A stretch of 64,000 nt of DNA. Source: Streptomyces hiroshimensis (GTDB lineage Bacteria > Actinomycetota > Actinomycetes > Streptomycetales > Streptomycetaceae). Positions 7,940-16,111 of this stretch are shown piece after piece. The stretch lies in assembly GCF_014650335.1 (NCBI RefSeq), contig NZ_BMUT01000010.1, positions 216,154-280,153 of the forward strand, given 5' to 3'. Under the pieces are notes generated by a model. That model worked only from the letters and a program-made list of their open reading frames with translations, was not told where the DNA came from and made no database searches. Made by a program: the position numbers and the translations under genes. Positions within the stretch are counted from its first letter, which is position 1. Each line of letters starts with the position of its first letter.

Positions 7940-8529
7940 AGGGCGCCCTTCGTGGAGGGGAGGATTCCGGCGGCGCGCGGGTCGCGCTCGCAGGCATAGC
8001 GCAGGGCCCGGGCGAGGGCCTTGAACTGGCACTCCACGATGTGGTGGGCGTTGCGCCCGTACGGGACGTGCACGTGCAGGGCGATCTGCGCCTGTGCGAC
8101 GAAGGACTCCAGGATGTGCCGGGTCATCGTCGTGTCGTACGCGCCGATCATCGGCGCCATGTTCTCGGGCTCGGTGTGCACCAGGTAGGGGCGGCCGGAG
8201 AGGTCGACGGTGACCTGGGCGAGGGACTCGTCCAGCGGGACCGTGCAGTTGCCGAAGCGGTAGATGCCCACCTTGTCGCCGAGGGCCTGGCGGAAGGCGG
8301 CGCCCAGCGCGAGGGCGGTGTCCTCGATGGTGTGGTGGGTGTCGATGTGCAGGTCGCCGTCGGTCTTGACGGTGAGGTCGAAGAGGCCGTGGCGGCCGAG
8401 CTGGTCGAGCATGTGGTCGTAGAAGCCGACCCCGGTCGACACGTCGACCTGCCCGGTCCCGTCGAGATCGATCTCGACGAGGACGGAGGTCTCCTTGGTG
8501 GTGCGCTCGACGCGCCCAACGCGGCTCAT
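7936..8529 (-). CDS. hisB: Imidazoleglycerol-phosphate dehydratase
   Basis: A 197-aa monofunctional IGPD with no fused phosphatase. It carries the two metal-binding signatures DTHHTIEDTALALG and NAHHIVECQFKALAR. It dehydrates imidazole glycerol phosphate to imidazole acetol phosphate. ATG 8529 overlaps the hisC stop by 4 nt, and its own stop overlaps the next ORF, so it is coupled on both sides. Length is normal for bacterial monofunctional HisB. Confidence 0.97.
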   Translation of the reverse strand: MSRVGRVERTTKETSVLVEIDLDGTGQVDVSTGVGFYDHMLDQLGRHGLFDLTVKTDGDLHIDTHHTIEDTALALGAAFRQALGDKVGIYRFGNCTVPLDESLAQVTVDLSGRPYLVHTEPENMAPMIGAYDTTMTRHILESFVAQAQIALHVHVPYGRNAHHIVECQFKALARALRYACERDPRAAGILPSTKGAL

Positions 8530-9650
8530 GTGTTGCTCTCCTTGCGAATGGCGCGTACTGCGTCCAGGAAGGCGTCGTTCTCCTCGGGCGTGCCCGCGGT
8601 CACCCGCAGCCACCCCGGTACGCCGTTGTCCCGTACCAGGACCCCGTGGTCGAGGATGGCCTGCCAGGTGGCGTGGCTGTCCTCGAACCGGCCGAACTGG
8701 ACGAAGTTGGCGTCCGAGTCGGTCACCTCGCAGCCCATCGCGCGCAGCTCGGTGACCAGGCGGTCGCGCTCGCCCTTGAGCTGTTCGACGTAGCCGAGCA
8801 GGGTGTCCGTGTGTTCCAGGGCGGCCAGCGCCGTGGCCTGGGTGACGGCCGACAGGTGGTACGGCAGGCGGACGAGCTGGACGGCGTCGACCACGGCGGC
8901 GTCCGCGGCGAGGTAGCCGAGCCGCAGCCCGGCCGCGCCGAAGGCCTTGGACATGGTGCGGGAGACGACGAGGTTCGGGCGGCCCTCGATGAGCGGCAGC
9001 AGCGAGGGGCGGTGGCTGAACTCGCCGTACGCCTCGTCCACGACCACGAGGGAGGGCCTGGCCGCCTGCGCGGCCTCGTACAGCCGCAGGACCGTCTCCG
9101 CCTCGACCGCCGTGCCCGTGGGGTTGTTGGGCGAGCAGACGAAGACGACGTGCGGCCGGTGCTCGGCGATGGCGCGCTCGGCCGCCTCGACGTCGATGGT
9201 GAAGTCGTCGCGGCGGGGGCCGGAGATCCAGCCGGTGCCGGTGCCGCGCGAGATCAGGGCGTGCATCGAGTACGAGGGCTCGAAGCCGATCGCGGTGCGG
9301 CCGGGGCCGCCGAAGGTCTGCAGCAGCTGCTGGAGGACCTCGTTGGATCCGTTGGCGGCCCAGACGTTCGCCGTGGTGACCTCGTGGCCCGCGGTGCGGG
9401 TGAGGTACTTGGCGAGCTCGGTGCGCAGCTCGACCGCATCCCGGTCGGGGTAGCGGTTGAGGTGCCGGGCGGCCTCGGCGACGCGCTCGGCGATGCGGGC
9501 GACGAGGGGCTCGGGCAGCGGGTAGGGGTTCTCGTTGGTGTTCAGGCGTACGGGCACGTCGAGCTGGGGGGCGCCGTACGGGGACTTGCCGCGCAGCTCG
9601 TCCCGGATGGGGAGATCGTCAATACGGGTTTCATGCGTCACGTGCGTCAC
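8526..9650 (-). CDS. hisC: Histidinol-phosphate aminotransferase
   Basis: A 374-aa fold-type I PLP aminotransferase converting imidazole acetol phosphate to histidinol phosphate. The Schiff-base lysine is Lys235 in SRTMSKAFG. Other motifs are NTNENPYP near the N-terminus, SPNNPTGT at about 173-180 and VVDEAYGEF at 203-211. The start is GTG 9650, overlapping the hisD stop by 4 nt. A second in-frame GTG three codons later is possible. Confidence 0.97.
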   Translation of the reverse strand: MTHVTHETRIDDLPIRDELRGKSPYGAPQLDVPVRLNTNENPYPLPEPLVARIAERVAEAARHLNRYPDRDAVELRTELAKYLTRTAGHEVTTANVWAANGSNEVLQQLLQTFGGPGRTAIGFEPSYSMHALISRGTGTGWISGPRRDDFTIDVEAAERAIAEHRPHVVFVCSPNNPTGTAVEAETVLRLYEAAQAARPSLVVVDEAYGEFSHRPSLLPLIEGRPNLVVSRTMSKAFGAAGLRLGYLAADAAVVDAVQLVRLPYHLSAVTQATALAALEHTDTLLGYVEQLKGERDRLVTELRAMGCEVTDSDANFVQFGRFEDSHATWQAILDHGVLVRDNGVPGWLRVTAGTPEENDAFLDAVRAIRKESNT

Positions 9651-10984
9651 TTGCCGTCCGGAACCTTCCAGTCGAACCTCGCCTTGACGGCCGCGCCGTG
9701 GGCGGGCAGGTCCTCGGCCTCCGCGAGCGTCACCACGTGGCCCGCGACCTCGGCCAGGGCCTCCCGGGTGTAGTCCACGACGTGGATGCCGCGCAGGAAG
9801 GTCTGGACGGAGAGGCCGGAGGAGTGGCAGGCGCAGCCGCCGGTGGGCAGCACGTGGTTGGAGCCCGCGGCGTAGTCGCCGAGCGAGACGGGGGCGTAGG
9901 GGCCGACGAAGATCGCGCCGGCGTTCTGCACACGGGCGGCGACGGCCGCGGCGTCGGCGGTCTGGATCTCCAGGTGCTCGGCGCCGTAGGCGTCGACGAC
10001 GGCGAGGCCGTGATCGACGGAGTCGACCAGGACGATGCCGGACTGGCGGCCGCCGAGCGCGGGCACGATGCGGTCCTCGATGTGCCGGGTCATGGCGACC
10101 TGGGTCTCGAGCTCCTTCTCCACCGCGTTCGCGAGGTCCTCCGAGTCGGTGACGAGGACGGAGGCGGCCAGCGGGTCGTGCTCGGCCTGGCTGATCAGGT
10201 CGGCGGCGACGTGCACGGGGTCGGCCGTTGAGTCCGCGAGGATCGCGATCTCGGTGGGGCCGGCCTCGGCGTCGATGCCGATGCGGCCCTTGAGCAGCCG
10301 CTTGGCGGCCGCGACCCAGATGTTGCCCGGGCCGGTGACCATGTTGACCGGGCGGCACTCCTCGGTGCCGTAGGCGAACATGGCGACGGCCTGGGCGCCG
10401 CCCGCCGCGTACACCTCGTCGACGCCCAGCAGCGCGCAGGCGGCCAGGATCGTCGGGTGCGGCAGGCCTCCGAAGTCCGCCTGGGGCGGGGAGGAGACGG
10501 CCATGGAGGCGACGCCGGCCTCCTGGGCCGGCACCACGTTCATGATCACGGACGAGGGGTAGACGGACCGGCCGCCCGGCACGTACAGCCCGACGCGCTG
10601 GACGGGCACCCAGCGCTCGGTGACCGTGCCGCCGGGCACGACCTGGACGGTCTTGTCGGTGCGCCGCTGCTCGCGGTGGACGATCCGGGCGCGGCGGATG
10701 GACTCCTCCAGCGCGGCGCGCACGGCGGGGTCGAGCTCCTCCAGCGCGCGGGCGATGGCCTCGGCGGGGACCCGGATCCGGTCGAGCGTGACGCCGTCGA
10801 ACCGATGCGCGTAGTCGATCAGTGCCGCGGTACCGCGATGATGCACGTCCTCGCAGATGGGCCGCACCTTCTCCAGGGCGGCCTCGACGTCGAGTTCGGC
10901 TCGGGGCAGCAGGTCGCGGTCGATGCCCGCCTCGGGGGAGCCCGGGGCGAAGGCGGAGCCACGCAGATCGATTCGGGAGATCAC
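9647..10984 (-). CDS. hisD: Histidinol dehydrogenase
   Basis: A 445-aa zinc-dependent enzyme performing the last two oxidations from histidinol to histidine. It shows VPGGRSVYPSSV, VTGPGNIWVAAAKR, DAEAGPTEI, the zinc-site region SQAEHDPLA and the late AEHLEIQT segment. The start is GTG 10984. The upstream bases GACAAT about 10 nt before the start could be a -10 element, which would make the message nearly leaderless; this is weak inference. It is the first gene of the his operon and is divergent from the gene at 11131. Confidence 0.97.
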   Translation of the reverse strand: MISRIDLRGSAFAPGSPEAGIDRDLLPRAELDVEAALEKVRPICEDVHHRGTAALIDYAHRFDGVTLDRIRVPAEAIARALEELDPAVRAALEESIRRARIVHREQRRTDKTVQVVPGGTVTERWVPVQRVGLYVPGGRSVYPSSVIMNVVPAQEAGVASMAVSSPPQADFGGLPHPTILAACALLGVDEVYAAGGAQAVAMFAYGTEECRPVNMVTGPGNIWVAAAKRLLKGRIGIDAEAGPTEIAILADSTADPVHVAADLISQAEHDPLAASVLVTDSEDLANAVEKELETQVAMTRHIEDRIVPALGGRQSGIVLVDSVDHGLAVVDAYGAEHLEIQTADAAAVAARVQNAGAIFVGPYAPVSLGDYAAGSNHVLPTGGCACHSSGLSVQTFLRGIHVVDYTREALAEVAGHVVTLAEAEDLPAHGAAVKARFDWKVPDGK

Positions 10985-11021
10985 ACGGTAATTGTCTCAG
11001 ACCCGTCCCGTCGCACGGCGC

Positions 11022-11044
11022 CCCGTACCACTCAGTGGTACGGG
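11022..11044. promoter_or_regulatory. 23-bp perfect palindrome in hisD divergent promoter region (candidate operator)
   Basis: The left half CCCGTACCACT and right half AGTGGTACGGG are perfect 11-bp inverted repeats around a single C. It lies 38 bp upstream of hisD and 87 bp upstream of the divergent gene, in a 146-bp intergenic region. Neither side carries a T-run, so a terminator is unlikely. A repressor operator controlling the his operon, the divergent gene, or both is the natural reading; the regulator is unknown. Confidence 0.55.
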
Positions 11045-11130
11045 AGTTTCACCGAGAGTGTTCAATCGGTCACGCGTTTGGGAAAGGGGACAGTGCACCG
11101 AGGTGTACGGGACGGGAGGGGGTACGGAGC

Positions 11131-12732
11131 GTGACCGACCCGACGGACGGCGACCCGCCGGCGGAGCTGGAGCTGACCGCCCCCGAGCGGGCCATGTGGG
11201 AGGCCTTCCGCCGCGGCGGCACCCACGACCTGCGCACCCCCCGCCCCGAGTGGAACGACCCGCGCGGGCTGCACACGTGGGGGCCCGAGCGCAGCGTGCG
11301 GGCCCGCCTCGTGGCCCTCCTCCTGCTGGACGGCCCTCCCCCGCTGCCGGGCCGCGTCTGCGCCCTCAAGCTCAACGGCGTGCAGATCACCGGCCAGCTC
11401 GACCTCTCGGGCGGCACGGTCGTGCCGTACGTCGAGATGCACAACTGCCGCTTCGAGCAGGAGGTGCTGCTGCCGGAGAGCCACTTCACGACGCTGCGGC
11501 TGGTCGCCTGCGCCCTGCCCCGGCTGGAGGCCGCCCGGCTGCGCACCGAAGGCGATCTGCACCTGCCGCGGTGCGTCGTGCAGCGCGGCATACGGCTGAC
11601 CGACGCCCAGATAGGCACCGATCTGCTGCTCAACCAGCTCGTGGTGCGCGCGGACCGGCGCGGGGTGTCCATCGCCGCCGACGGCATCAGCGTCGGGCAG
11701 GACCTGCAGGCCGAGATGATGCGCTCGTACGGCGAGCTGAGCATGCGGGCCGCCACGATAGGGGTCTCGCTGAGCCTGCGCGGCTCCACGCTGAGCAATC
11801 CGCAGGGGCGGCGTGCGTTCAACGCCCCGCAGCTGACCGTGGAGCGCACGCTCTATCTGACGGGGGCCGGGGTCGGCGGCTATCCGTTCGCCACCGGCAC
11901 CACTCCCCCGTACGGCATCACCACCACCCCGCAGCACGGCATCCGCACCCAGGCCTTCGAGTGCCGCGGCGGGGTGCGCCTCGACGACGGCCGGTTCGGC
12001 GACGCCGTCGACTTCAGCGAGGCCCGGTTCGTCCTGGAGTCCGACCAGGAGCTGTCGCTGCGCCGCGTCCAGACCCCCGAGCTGCGCTTCCTCGGCGAAT
12101 GGGTCCAGCGGGGGCGGGTGGTGCTCTCCGGGACCCGCGTCTCCAACCTGGTCGACCGCTATGCGAGCTGGCCCGGCCCGGGCAGTCTGGTGATGGCCGG
12201 CTTCTCCTACGAGACGCTGATACCGCTCGGCCACTTCCCCTTAGGCCTGCGCCTGGAGTGGGTGGCCGCGGCCACCCCCGAGTACGCCCCCGAGCCCTAC
12301 GAGCAGTTGGCGGGCGCCCTGCGCGACAGCGGCGAGGACGCCGACGCGCGGGCGGTCCTGCTCGCCAAGCAGCGCCGCCGCCGCGAGACCCTCCCGCCGG
12401 CCGGCAAGGCCTGGGGCTATCTGCAGGACTGGATGGTGGCCTACGGCTACCGGCCCGGGCGGGCGGCGGTGTGGATGGCGGTGCTGTGGGCTGCCGCCAC
12501 GGTCTACTTCACCTGGCGGCCCGTGCCGCCGCTCAAGGAGGGCGAGGGCCCCGCCTGGAACCCCGGGCTCTACGCCCTCGACCTGCTGGTCCCCGTCATC
12601 GACCTGGGACAGGGCAACGCCTGGCGGCCCACCGGCGCCGCGCAGTGGGTGGTCACGGCGCTCATCCTGCTGGGCTGGGTGCTCGCGACGACCGTGGCGG
12701 CGGGAGCGTCCCGGCTGCTGCGCCGGCAGTGA
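11131..12732 (+). CDS. Repeat-containing protein with C-terminal membrane segments; contains a TTA codon
   Basis: A 533-aa protein from GTG 11131, preceded by GGGAGGGGG. Residues about 75-360 look like a beta-solenoid, with recurring short strands such as QITGQLDLSGGTV and RLTDAQIGTDLLLNQ, reminiscent of pentapeptide-repeat or bactofilin-like folds. The C-terminus (about 430-530) has a basic helix and two or three membrane segments. Codon 371 (12241-12243) is TTA, very rare in Streptomyces and read by the developmentally controlled bldA tRNA, so expression may depend on bldA. The function is unknown; it is probably a membrane-anchored scaffold or sensor. Confidence 0.8.
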   Translation: MTDPTDGDPPAELELTAPERAMWEAFRRGGTHDLRTPRPEWNDPRGLHTWGPERSVRARLVALLLLDGPPPLPGRVCALKLNGVQITGQLDLSGGTVVPYVEMHNCRFEQEVLLPESHFTTLRLVACALPRLEAARLRTEGDLHLPRCVVQRGIRLTDAQIGTDLLLNQLVVRADRRGVSIAADGISVGQDLQAEMMRSYGELSMRAATIGVSLSLRGSTLSNPQGRRAFNAPQLTVERTLYLTGAGVGGYPFATGTTPPYGITTTPQHGIRTQAFECRGGVRLDDGRFGDAVDFSEARFVLESDQELSLRRVQTPELRFLGEWVQRGRVVLSGTRVSNLVDRYASWPGPGSLVMAGFSYETLIPLGHFPLGLRLEWVAAATPEYAPEPYEQLAGALRDSGEDADARAVLLAKQRRRRETLPPAGKAWGYLQDWMVAYGYRPGRAAVWMAVLWAAATVYFTWRPVPPLKEGEGPAWNPGLYALDLLVPVIDLGQGNAWRPTGAAQWVVTALILLGWVLATTVAAGASRLLRRQ

Positions 12733-12776
12733 ACGCCGGGGCGGCATCGCTGCACAGGCCATTAGGCTTACCGGCT

Positions 12777-13514
12777 GTGACCACCGCGCGCCTGCCCCTC
12801 TTCCCGCTGAACTCGGTGCTGTTCCCTGGGCTCGTCCTGCCCCTGAACGTCTTCGAACAGCGGTACCGCGCGCTGATGCGCGACCTCTCGGCGCTCCCGG
12901 AGGAGGAACCGCGCCGCTTCGGCGTCGTCGCCATCCGCGACGGCAGCGAGGTCGCGCCCACGGCGCCCGGGATGCCCGAGGGCGCCCGCCCCGAGCCCGG
13001 CCCCGCCTCCGGCTTCGGCCCCGACCCCCTCAAGGCGTTCCACGCCGTGGGCTGCGTGGCCGAGGCGGCGACGATCCGCGAGCGCTCCGACGGCACGTAC
13101 GAGGTCCTCGCCACCGGCACCACCCGCTTCCGCCTGCTGTCCGTCGACGCCTCCGGGCCGTACCTGACCGGCGAGGTCGAGGACATCGAGGAGGAGCAGG
13201 GCGAGGGGGCGGGCGCGCTCGCCTCCGGGGTCGTCCGGGCCTTCCGCGCCTACCAGAAGCGGCTCGCCGGGGCGACCGAGCGCACGCTCGCCGGGCAGAG
13301 CGACCTGCCGGGCGAGCCGTCGGTCCTCTCCTACCTGGTCGCCGCCGCGGCCATGCTCGACACCCCCGCCAAGCAGCGGCTGCTGGAGACGCCGGACACC
13401 GCGACGCGGCTCGCGCGCGAGCTGAAAATGCTGCGCACCGAGACCGCGGTGATCGCTAAGCTCCCGTCGCTGCCGGCCGTCGACTTCACCCGGCGGCCCA
13501 CGAACCCCAACTGA
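12777..13514 (+). CDS. Lon N-terminal (substrate-binding) domain protein
   Basis: A 245-aa stand-alone Lon-N (LAN/PUA-like) domain protein without ATPase or protease parts. The N-terminus LPLFPLNSVLFPG is diagnostic. FHAVGCVAEA and LATGTTRFRLL continue the PUA-like sheet, and the second half is helical. GTG 12777 gives this N-terminus. Stand-alone Lon-N proteins are common in actinobacteria and of unknown role, perhaps binding a substrate or adaptor. It is followed after 17 nt by the YbaK gene, so co-transcription is likely. Confidence 0.9.
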   Translation: MTTARLPLFPLNSVLFPGLVLPLNVFEQRYRALMRDLSALPEEEPRRFGVVAIRDGSEVAPTAPGMPEGARPEPGPASGFGPDPLKAFHAVGCVAEAATIRERSDGTYEVLATGTTRFRLLSVDASGPYLTGEVEDIEEEQGEGAGALASGVVRAFRAYQKRLAGATERTLAGQSDLPGEPSVLSYLVAAAAMLDTPAKQRLLETPDTATRLARELKMLRTETAVIAKLPSLPAVDFTRRPTNPN

Positions 13515-13531
13515 CCGGACGGGACGGACCC

Positions 13532-14032
13532 TTGGCACGCAAGGCCGGCAAACAGCAGGCGGGCTCGACCCCGGCGATCGTCGCCCTGGAGAAGGCGGGG
13601 ACCGCGTTCTCCGTGCACTCCTACGAGCACGACCCGGCGGTCGCGTCCTACGGGACGGAGGCCGCGGAGGCCCTCGGGCGGGACCCCGCGCAGGTCTTCA
13701 AGACCCTCGTGGCCGAGGTCGACGGCGCGCTCACGGTCGCCGTCGTGCCCGTCTCCGGCTCGCTCGACCTCAAGGCGCTGGCGGCGGCGGTCGGCGGCAA
13801 GCGGGCGGCGATGGCCGACCCTGCGGCCGCGGAGCGCACCACGGGGTACGTACGGGGCGGCATCTCCCCGCTTGGGCAGCGCCGGCGCCTGCCGACCGCG
13901 CTGGACGCCTCCGCGCGCTCCCACGCGACCATCTGCGTCTCGGCGGGGCGCCGCGGCCTGGAGGTCGAGCTCGCGCCCGGTGACCTGGCCGCGCTCACGG
14001 GCGCGGTGGTCGCGCCGATCGCCCGGGACTGA
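13532..14032 (+). CDS. ybaK: YbaK/EbsC-type aminoacyl-tRNA deacylase
   Basis: A 166-aa protein from an unusual TTG start at 13532, giving MARKAGKQQ. It shows the YbaK core with VFKTLVAEVDG (lysine expected in the active site), AVVPVSGSLDLKAL and GYVRGGISPLGQRR. Family members hydrolyse Cys-tRNA(Pro) and related mischarged tRNAs, protecting translation fidelity. The gene is followed by a GC hairpin and the tiny bL37-like ORF. Confidence 0.92.
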   Translation: MARKAGKQQAGSTPAIVALEKAGTAFSVHSYEHDPAVASYGTEAAEALGRDPAQVFKTLVAEVDGALTVAVVPVSGSLDLKALAAAVGGKRAAMADPAAAERTTGYVRGGISPLGQRRRLPTALDASARSHATICVSAGRRGLEVELAPGDLAALTGAVVAPIARD

Positions 14033-14113
14033 CCGGTGCGGTGACCCTGCGGGTGGCTCTGCGGGTGCCCGGGGTCTGGACGGTTGCCCGTCCCTCGGCT
14101 AGGACCGTCAGGA

Positions 14114-14138
14114 GCGGGCCGCCGCGCGTGCGGCCCGC
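14114..14138. terminator. 9-bp GC hairpin between ybaK and the bL37-like ORF
   Basis: GCGGGCCGC and GCGGCCCGC form a perfect 9-bp stem with a 7-nt loop. No T-run follows, but Streptomyces terminators often lack one. It may terminate the ybaK transcript or be part of the leader of the bL37-like ORF, whose ATG is 19 nt downstream. Confidence 0.45.
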
Positions 14139-14156
14139 CATCCGGGAGGGACGCCC

Positions 14157-14231
14157 ATGTCCAAGCGCACCCGCAAGCGCCGCTGGCGCGTAAAGAAAAA
14201 CCGCGCCAATCACGGCCGTAGGCCGGCGTAG
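14157..14231 (+). CDS. Small ribosomal protein bL37 (24 aa)
   Basis: A 24-codon ORF, ATG 14157 to TAG 14231, with a strong GGGAGGG ribosome binding site 6 nt upstream. The product is extremely basic (starting MSKRTRKRRWRVKK) and ends RANHGRRPA. The spacing of Lys/Arg and the terminal ANHG-R/K-RP block match, from memory, the 24-residue actinobacterial 50S protein bL37 seen in mycobacterial ribosome structures. In that family it binds 23S rRNA as an extended peptide. The gene is too short for most gene finders. The adjacent element B1 follows 36 bp later. Confidence 0.8.
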   Translation: MSKRTRKRRWRVKKNRANHGRRPA

Positions 14232-14267
14232 GCCCTGGCCGGGCCGACCGGAGTCCAGCAGCCGGCC

Positions 14268-14317
14268 GGCTCGGCACCGCCGGACCGCGCCGCGGGGGCT
14301 GAGCGCCGTTGCGGCGG
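14268..14317 (+). repeat. 50-bp dispersed palindromic element, copy B1
   Basis: Same unit as copy A1: two differences in the left 16-bp block, an exact right block CGCCGTTGCGGCGG, and a 20-bp core that differs. It forms an outer inverted pair with copy B2, 127 bp away. Confidence 0.8.
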
Positions 14318-14361
14318 GGGTTTTCTGCCTGGCGGCATGAGCGTTCGGGCCGCCCCGGCCC

Positions 14362-14417
14362 TCAGCCCCCGCAGAGGGAAACGCCACCCCAGCTGTCAGC
14401 CCCCGCAGGGGGAAACG
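14362..14417. repeat. Two direct 22-bp GC-rich repeats between elements B1 and B2
   Basis: TCAGCCCCCGCAG followed by RGGGAAACG occurs at 14362-14383 and 14396-14417, differing at one base and 34 bp apart. Each copy is itself a short CCCCC/GGGGG hairpin. With only two copies and a 12-bp interval this is not a CRISPR array. It lies inside the loop of the B1/B2 inverted pair. Confidence 0.7.
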
Positions 14418-14444
14418 GTGCGGGCGGGGCCGGGGCATTTTCCC

Positions 14445-14494
14445 CCGCCGCAACGGCGAGCGACCAGGACGGTCGTGCCCGGCGGTGCCGGACC
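14445..14494 (-). repeat. 50-bp dispersed palindromic element, copy B2 (inverted)
   Basis: Reverse-strand copy with both conserved end blocks exact (CGCCGTTGCGGCGG and GGTCCGGCACCGCCGG read on the minus strand). It ends 3 bp before the stop codon of the convergent DUF2567 gene. The rest of 14232-14497 holds only copies B1/B2 and the direct repeats; I see no gene there. Confidence 0.85.
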
Positions 14495-14497
14495 GGC

Positions 14498-15136
14498 TCA
14501 GGCCGGATTCCCGGGCTCCCCGGACGTCCAGTCCGGCTCCGGCTCCGGCTCCGGGTCCCGCGGACCGAACAGCGCCGTCAGCACGAGATGGACCGCCATC
14601 GCCGCGAGCGGCCACGCCAGCAGCGCGCCCTTGGCCGCGAGCTTGAGCGGGGCGTCGAAGACGACGCCGCGGCCGGCCGCGCGGGCCGCCGCCACCACGT
14701 CCGACGTCGGGCCGAGCGCAGCGCCCACGCGCCAGGCGATCACCGAGGCCACCAGGGAGCCGAGGGCGAGGCCCACGACGAGCGGGATGCCCCCGCGGCG
14801 GCGGAGCAGGAAGACGACCGCGGCGCTCACCGCGCCGAACCCGAGCGCCAGCAGCACGAACATGCCGTCCGCGCCGATCGCCTGCTCGCCCTCGCTGTTC
14901 TTGAGGTACACCGCCTTGCCGTCCGAGATCAGCGGCACGCGCGGCGCCAGCCACACCCACAGCAGCCCCAGCAGCACTCCGGCCACGGCCACCGCCGCGG
15001 CGACGACCGCGGCCTGCCGCAGCTCGGTGCGGAGCTCCTCCCGCTCGGCGGGGAGAGCTCCGGGGACGGGGCCCGGCTCGTCCCCGGCGGGCTGCTCGTC
15101 GGCGGGCTGGTCATGCGGCGTCAGCGGTGCGGTCAC
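14498..15136 (-). CDS. DUF2567-like integral membrane protein
   Basis: A 212-aa protein from GTG 15136. An acidic/Pro-rich N-terminus (about 1-40) is followed by four hydrophobic segments (about 43-62, 95-113, 120-138 and 165-188) and a PEPEPEPD-containing tail. The arrangement matches actinobacterial DUF2567 proteins. The function is unknown. It lies 56 nt downstream of the ABC permease gene on the same strand and may be co-transcribed with the exporter. Confidence 0.7.
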   Translation of the reverse strand: MTAPLTPHDQPADEQPAGDEPGPVPGALPAEREELRTELRQAAVVAAAVAVAGVLLGLLWVWLAPRVPLISDGKAVYLKNSEGEQAIGADGMFVLLALGFGAVSAAVVFLLRRRGGIPLVVGLALGSLVASVIAWRVGAALGPTSDVVAAARAAGRGVVFDAPLKLAAKGALLAWPLAAMAVHLVLTALFGPRDPEPEPEPDWTSGEPGNPA

Positions 15137-15192
15137 CCTGTCATCGTGCCAGGTCGGCGCAGCCGGGCCCGCGGCAGGACGGTCCTGGCGCG

Positions 15193-16029
15193 TCACCGCA
15201 CGGCCGCACGGCGGTACGCCCAGGTCGCCGCGGCCAGCGACACCACGCCGACGGCGGCGCACACGCCGAGGTCGGCGGCGACCACGGCCCAGTCGGGGCT
15301 CGCGTCGAAGGTGCGGGCCAGCGCCTCCACCCCGTACGTGGAGGGCAGCAGGTCGCGGGCGTAGGCGATGGGCGCGGGCATGTGCGCGGCGGGCAGCACG
15401 CCCAGCAGCAGCGCGGCCGACATGCCCAGCTGCCCGCCGAGCGTCGCCAGCTCCTGCCGGGGGGCGAGCAGCCCGAGGGCCGCGCCGAGCCCGGCGAGGG
15501 CGGCGCCGGAGAGCGGGACCACCGCGGCGAGCACCCACAGGTGCCCCATCGGCAGTTTGAAGAGCACGCTGCCCACGACGGCGGTGACGGCCGTACCGGG
15601 CACGGTGAAGGAGGCGTAGGCGCCCGCCGCGCCGAGGACCACGGCCGCGGGCGGCACCGGCAGCGTCGCGTAGTGGTCGAGCCCGCCGCCGGCGCGCAGC
15701 TGGCCGAAGTACTGGGCGAGGAGGTTGAGGGCGACGAAGGCCACGACGAGCACGCTGGAGCCGGCCACGACGGCCCGCGCCTCGTCGCCGCCGTCCACCA
15801 CCCCGCGCATCATGATCATGATGCCGACGGACTGGAACGTGGCCACGAAGAGCAGCGGGATCCGCGCCACCTTGGCCCGCGAGAGCTGCGCGCGGTACAC
15901 GGCGGCCAGGGCGGGCAGCAGCTTCGCCCTGGGCGCGAGCGGGGCGGCGTCCTCGCCGCCGGACCGCGGCCGGGAGTCGCTCCCGGTCCGGACCGCCCCG
16001 GACACCGCCTCTGCGGATACAGCACTCAC
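15193..16029 (-). CDS. ABC-2 type transporter permease
   Basis: A 278-aa permease from GTG 16029. After a charged N-terminus (about 1-45) there are six hydrophobic segments, the usual ABC-2 layout, at roughly 58-75, 88-110, 128-150, 160-185, 192-212 and 248-270. It pairs with the ATPase gene 82 nt upstream, forming a two-component exporter of unknown substrate. Drug, lipid or peptide export are family possibilities; nothing local discriminates. Confidence 0.88.
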   Translation of the reverse strand: MSAVSAEAVSGAVRTGSDSRPRSGGEDAAPLAPRAKLLPALAAVYRAQLSRAKVARIPLLFVATFQSVGIMIMMRGVVDGGDEARAVVAGSSVLVVAFVALNLLAQYFGQLRAGGGLDHYATLPVPPAAVVLGAAGAYASFTVPGTAVTAVVGSVLFKLPMGHLWVLAAVVPLSGAALAGLGAALGLLAPRQELATLGGQLGMSAALLLGVLPAAHMPAPIAYARDLLPSTYGVEALARTFDASPDWAVVAADLGVCAAVGVVSLAAATWAYRRAAVR

Positions 16030-16111
16030 CCGGCACAGCTCCTGTTCGGTCGGGTCCGGTGACCCTGTCTCGCCGTCGCCCCCGCCGTCCCCGTCGCCCC
16101 CGCCGTCGCCG

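Noticed and set aside
14362..14417. Possible CRISPR repeat pair
   Set aside because: Only two copies, a 12-bp interval, no cas genes, and location inside a palindromic element.
16030..16111. CCGTCGCC/CCCGCCGTC microrepeat between the ABC permease and ATPase genes
   Set aside because: Short, imperfect GC-rich low complexity with no hairpin or known site; recorded but not a separate system.
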